From contig JAITVX010000231.1 in assembly GCA_031285575.1 (NCBI GenBank), positions 1-8,956 of the forward strand: DNA of 8,956 nt, given 5' to 3'. Made by a program: the position numbers and the translations under genes. The stretch is from Bacteroidales bacterium (GTDB lineage Bacteria > Bacteroidota > Bacteroidia > Bacteroidales > VadinHA17). Of this stretch, positions 6,559 to 8,956 are shown in pieces. Every line of letters starts with the position of its first letter. Within the stretch, counting starts at the first letter, position 1. The notes under the pieces were generated by a model. It saw only the letters and a program-made list of their open reading frames with translations. It was not told the origin of the DNA and made no database searches.

Positions 6559-7182
6559 CTACAGACGGCCTGCTTCTATATCGGCAACGATTGACTCTAT
6601 CTCGGCGTCTTCTCCAAAGCGGTCGTATTCCGCCTTGAGGTTTGAACCGAACAGCCGTGCAATGCCCTGCCAGAACACGGCGCTTACACCTCCGCGGTAA
6701 TCGCGTATAAGCTGGAACGAAGTATTCTGCGTTTCCCTGTCGATAAGCTTAATAAGAATACGTCCCTGGGTTATTGTGAGGTTTGTTATTTCATCCTTAT
6801 ATTTGGCAAACACATCCTTTTCTGTCTCTTTCAGATATTCCCTGCGTTCCGTTTCGGTTTCCATGGCCTCAAGTTCAGCGGCAACCTGCATAAGGCGTTC
6901 GCGGGCTATTATTGCGTATGGATAAACTCTTCTTATGTTATATATCAGCCTTGCGTTCCGTTTTTCTTCACGGGCAACCGCAGCTTTTCCGGCTCTGCTT
7001 CCGGCTATGGTTATCTCTCTTATTTCTATTTCGGGCATAACAACGCCGTCGCGTTCAACATTCTGGATTATATAAACCCTGCCACCGGTCGAATCGCCGC
7101 TGTGCATGGGTGAATCGGGCTGCTGGCCTGATGCACCGGCTGCAAGCATACAGAATAATATCAAAAGATGTTGTTTGCACAT
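6559..7182 (-). CDS. DUF4294 family protein, exported
   Basis: A 207-aa protein of the DUF4294 family, uncharacterised and found mainly in Bacteroidota. An N-terminal signal peptide is visible (basic MCKQ, core LLILFCMLAAGASG), with likely cleavage near residue 20, so it should act in the periplasm or be secreted. The mature part begins with a short variable region (21-35). The family core follows: VYIIQNVERDGVVMPEIEIREI (37-58), KRNARLIYNIRRVYPYA (74-90) within a charged helix, LTITQGRILIKLIDRETQNTSF (135-156), and the ending FGSNLKAEYDRFGEDAEIE. No enzyme motif is recognised. It ends in TAG, and families of this type end at this point, so TAG works as a normal stop in this genome. It is divergent from the SGNH gene at 7443 and upstream of the tRNA pair on the same strand. 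Confidence 0.85.
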   Translation of the reverse strand: MCKQHLLILFCMLAAGASGQQPDSPMHSGDSTGGRVYIIQNVERDGVVMPEIEIREITIAGSRAGKAAVAREEKRNARLIYNIRRVYPYAIIARERLMQVAAELEAMETETERREYLKETEKDVFAKYKDEITNLTITQGRILIKLIDRETQNTSFQLIRDYRGGVSAVFWQGIARLFGSNLKAEYDRFGEDAEIESIVADIEAGRL

Positions 7183-7192
7183 TGATGTTGTT

Positions 7193-7206
7193 TTTACAAA
7201 TGTAAA
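7193..7206. promoter_or_regulatory. DUF4294 promoter box inside a palindrome
   Basis: On the minus strand TACATTTG (complement of 7197-7204) fits TAnnTTTG, with TGTG 19 bp further upstream as a weak -33. The box lies within TTTACA-AA-TGTAAA (7193-7206), a 6-bp inverted repeat that could be an operator. The start codon is only about 15 bp away, so the leader would be very short. Confidence 0.5.
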
Positions 7207-7304
7207 AAAGATATTTTATTTTACACATTTGCTAAATTTTCTTTCATAGCACTCAATTGCCCTGCGCCCAAGTCGGTGTGCAACTCAATTTAATATTTCG
7301 TCAT

Positions 7305-7312
7305 TATATTTG
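7305..7312 (+). promoter_or_regulatory. candidate -7 box upstream of the SGNH gene
   Basis: TATATTTG matches TAnnTTTG exactly but is 130 bp before the start codon and lacks a clear TTTG at 19-21 bp. It is immediately followed by a small hairpin (TGCCTT, 8-base loop, AAGGCA; 7311-7330). A second, weaker candidate, TAACTTCG, is at 7408-7415, 27 bp before the start. Confidence 0.45.
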
Positions 7313-7442
7313 CCTTTTTTTGTGAAGGCAGACAGTATGTCGTTTTAACTGCAATATTCAGCATCGTCATTGGTAGAGTGGATACATGAAAAAAAACAAT
7401 AATTGTGTAACTTCGCGTGTTTGTTGGTATAATATGTAATAT

Positions 7443-8956
7443 ATGAGTCCTCGCAGGATCTTTCTGCTGTTATTGGTTTTTATGGCGCTTTTTACCGGTT
7501 TGCATTATGTTAAGCCGCTCGAAAGGTATTTCCCTTCAATGGAGGAATTTGTTCCAGACCATATTGTTGAATATGTTAAGGGCAACAAACGCACCACTCT
7601 GCAGCATGAACCGCATACGCTGAATGATACGTTATTAAACAGTGTGCCGGATACGGTAACCGTGAATGAACGGTTGCCTGTTGTTCCCGATTCGCTTTAC
7701 GGTCGGGGCAATCAGGTGAGGATTATGTATTACGGCGATTCGCAGATTGAGGGCGACAGGTTTTCGTCGTATCTGCGGCACAGCCTTCAGGAACGGTTTT
7801 CGGGCAGCGGGCCGGGGCTGTTTTTGCCGGTGATGCCGGTAATGTACACCAGGTCGGTAAATGTTACGTCGTCTTCAAACTGGGAGAGGTATAATTACAT
7901 GTCGTACCGAAACGGCGATATATCGCACACCGGTTTCGGGCCAATGCTTGCCATGTGCCGGTATTTGCCAGAAGGCACAGTGGCTGAAGATTCCGTAACG
8001 GCAACTGTTACGGTAAAACCGTCGGTTTATGCCGACAGCCTGTCGTCGCGCTACTGCAATCTAAGGCTTTTTTACAGAAATACCGAAGGAGCTGTAGCCT
8101 TTTCCGTAAAGGCAGACAATGAATATGTATTCAGAACTGCGCTCGATACATCGGCGTCTGTGTCGGAAGTTGTGTGCCATCCCGGTTCGGCAAAAGACAT
8201 AACCCTTGAGTTTAAGGGAACCGTAAGCCCCGATATTCTCGGTATAAGCATTGAAAGCGCTGCCGGAGCCGTGGTCGATAACATACCGCAGCGGGGCAGC
8301 GCAGGGCTCGAGTTTACAATGACAGACAGGAGGAGCATGGCCGAAGCGTATAACATGTTGTTGCCCGACCTTTTTATTATGCAGTACGGGCTTAATGTTG
8401 CCACCAACGTTAAGGGCGAGTACACGAATTACCGGAAAGGAATCGAAAGGCAGATAGCGCTGCTGAAACAGATTGCACCGGCTGCCGCGGTACTTGTAAT
8501 TGGCGTTACCGACATTGCATCGGGCGAGGGCGGAACAGTGAGGTCGTATCGAAACATACCTGCCGTCATCGGTGCGCAGCAGGCGGCAGCCGAAGCGGCA
8601 GGAGCACACTTCTGGAACTCGTATGAAGCCATGGGCGGCGACTCGTCGATAATACGGTGGGCGCTGCTCAGCCCTCCGCTGGCGCAGAAAGACCATGTGC
8701 ATTTTACAGATGCCGGCGCCGATACCCTTGCGCACAGGCTTGTGAGGGAAATGTTTGCGTACAGTAACACTGTTTCCGCCGAGACGCATACGCAGCATGA
8801 TATCGCAGCACCGGCTGCAACCGGCAATACCATTGTCGAACCTGCAAAGCCCTGTATCATTAATAAAATTATCGACAGCATTATAAAACATGATCGGAAC
8901 AGGCCAATGATATTTTCGTCGCCGGCGTTCTGGGTGTTTCTTCTGTCTGTTATTGC
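7443..8956 (+). CDS. membrane-anchored SGNH/GDSL hydrolase, probably continuing into MBOAT (partial)
   Basis: The frame is open from ATG 7443 to the right edge: 504 codons, no stop. Residues 6-20 form a hydrophobic anchor, so the rest should lie in the periplasm. SGNH blocks are present: YGDSQ with Ser100 (block I), QYGLN with Gly316 and Asn318 (block III), IGVTD ending at Asp357, and DHVH with Asp417 and His420 (block V). The catalytic set therefore looks intact. Between block I and block III is an insert of roughly 130 residues rich in beta-like segments (about 160-290). Family members remove or transfer acetyl or acyl groups on polysaccharides or peptidoglycan; the substrate here is unknown. 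From Met489 the sequence becomes hydrophobic (MIFSSPAFWVFLLSVI), resembling the first membrane helix of MBOAT O-acyltransferases of the AlgI/DltB type. The likely reading is one SGNH-MBOAT polypeptide. An internal start at 8907 is the alternative. The gene was recognised by direct translation. Confidence 0.8.
   Translation, partial: MSPRRIFLLLLVFMALFTGLHYVKPLERYFPSMEEFVPDHIVEYVKGNKRTTLQHEPHTLNDTLLNSVPDTVTVNERLPVVPDSLYGRGNQVRIMYYGDSQIEGDRFSSYLRHSLQERFSGSGPGLFLPVMPVMYTRSVNVTSSSNWERYNYMSYRNGDISHTGFGPMLAMCRYLPEGTVAEDSVTATVTVKPSVYADSLSSRYCNLRLFYRNTEGAVAFSVKADNEYVFRTALDTSASVSEVVCHPGSAKDITLEFKGTVSPDILGISIESAAGAVVDNIPQRGSAGLEFTMTDRRSMAEAYNMLLPDLFIMQYGLNVATNVKGEYTNYRKGIERQIALLKQIAPAAAVLVIGVTDIASGEGGTVRSYRNIPAVIGAQQAAAEAAGAHFWNSYEAMGGDSSIIRWALLSPPLAQKDHVHFTDAGADTLAHRLVREMFAYSNTVSAETHTQHDIAAPAATGNTIVEPAKPCIINKIIDSIIKHDRNRPMIFSSPAFWVFLLSVI

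Noticed and set aside
8061..8891. Minus-strand 276-aa ORF (and two nested antisense ORFs)
   Set aside because: Shadow of the SGNH gene, whose plus frame is open throughout and carries the catalytic blocks; the antisense proteins are Cys/Arg- or Ala/Ser-rich with no family pattern.

Overview
The window looks like chromosome of a member of Bacteroidota, probably Bacteroidales. Three things point there. Several families are typical of or restricted to that phylum (a DUF6261 protein, a DUF4294 protein, the short ~256-aa AMP nucleosidase). Starts have no clear Shine-Dalgarno sequence. Several genes are preceded by TAnnTTTG boxes of the Bacteroidota housekeeping promoter. The genus cannot be told from the sequence.

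Layout, left to right. Positions 1-116 hold three copies of a 41-bp tandem repeat with a hairpin core, just upstream of a DUF6261 gene (141-899). From about 950 to 3430 the DNA is clearly AT-richer than its flanks and carries two broken genes. One is a BspA-type leucine-rich-repeat lipoprotein cut by an in-frame TAG (1054-1680). The other is a six-hairpin-glycosidase-like gene with a one-base frameshift (1715-3366). A strong hairpin closes this segment. After a 277-bp spacer with small hairpins and a good promoter come amn and holA in tandem (3702-5491), a nucleotide-metabolism gene and a replication gene that look like conserved core genome. They converge on yqgE (5497-6087, minus), with only 5 bp between the stop codons.

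The minus strand then carries two adjacent leucine tRNA genes (anticodons GAG and CAG) with their own terminator and promoter, and a DUF4294 gene with a signal peptide (6559-7182). Divergently from it, a gene starting at 7443 runs off the right edge. It encodes a membrane-anchored SGNH hydrolase with all expected catalytic residues, and continues without a stop into what looks like the start of an MBOAT O-acyltransferase.

The core genes (amn, holA, yqgE, tRNAs, DUF4294) look ordinary. The points most worth a second look are the SGNH-MBOAT continuation at the right end, the palindromic repeat array beside DUF6261, the inverted repeat that encloses a promoter-like box at 972-1023, and the decayed AT-rich segment. 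I do not see a clear new multi-gene system such as a defence locus, CRISPR array, transposase or phage module.
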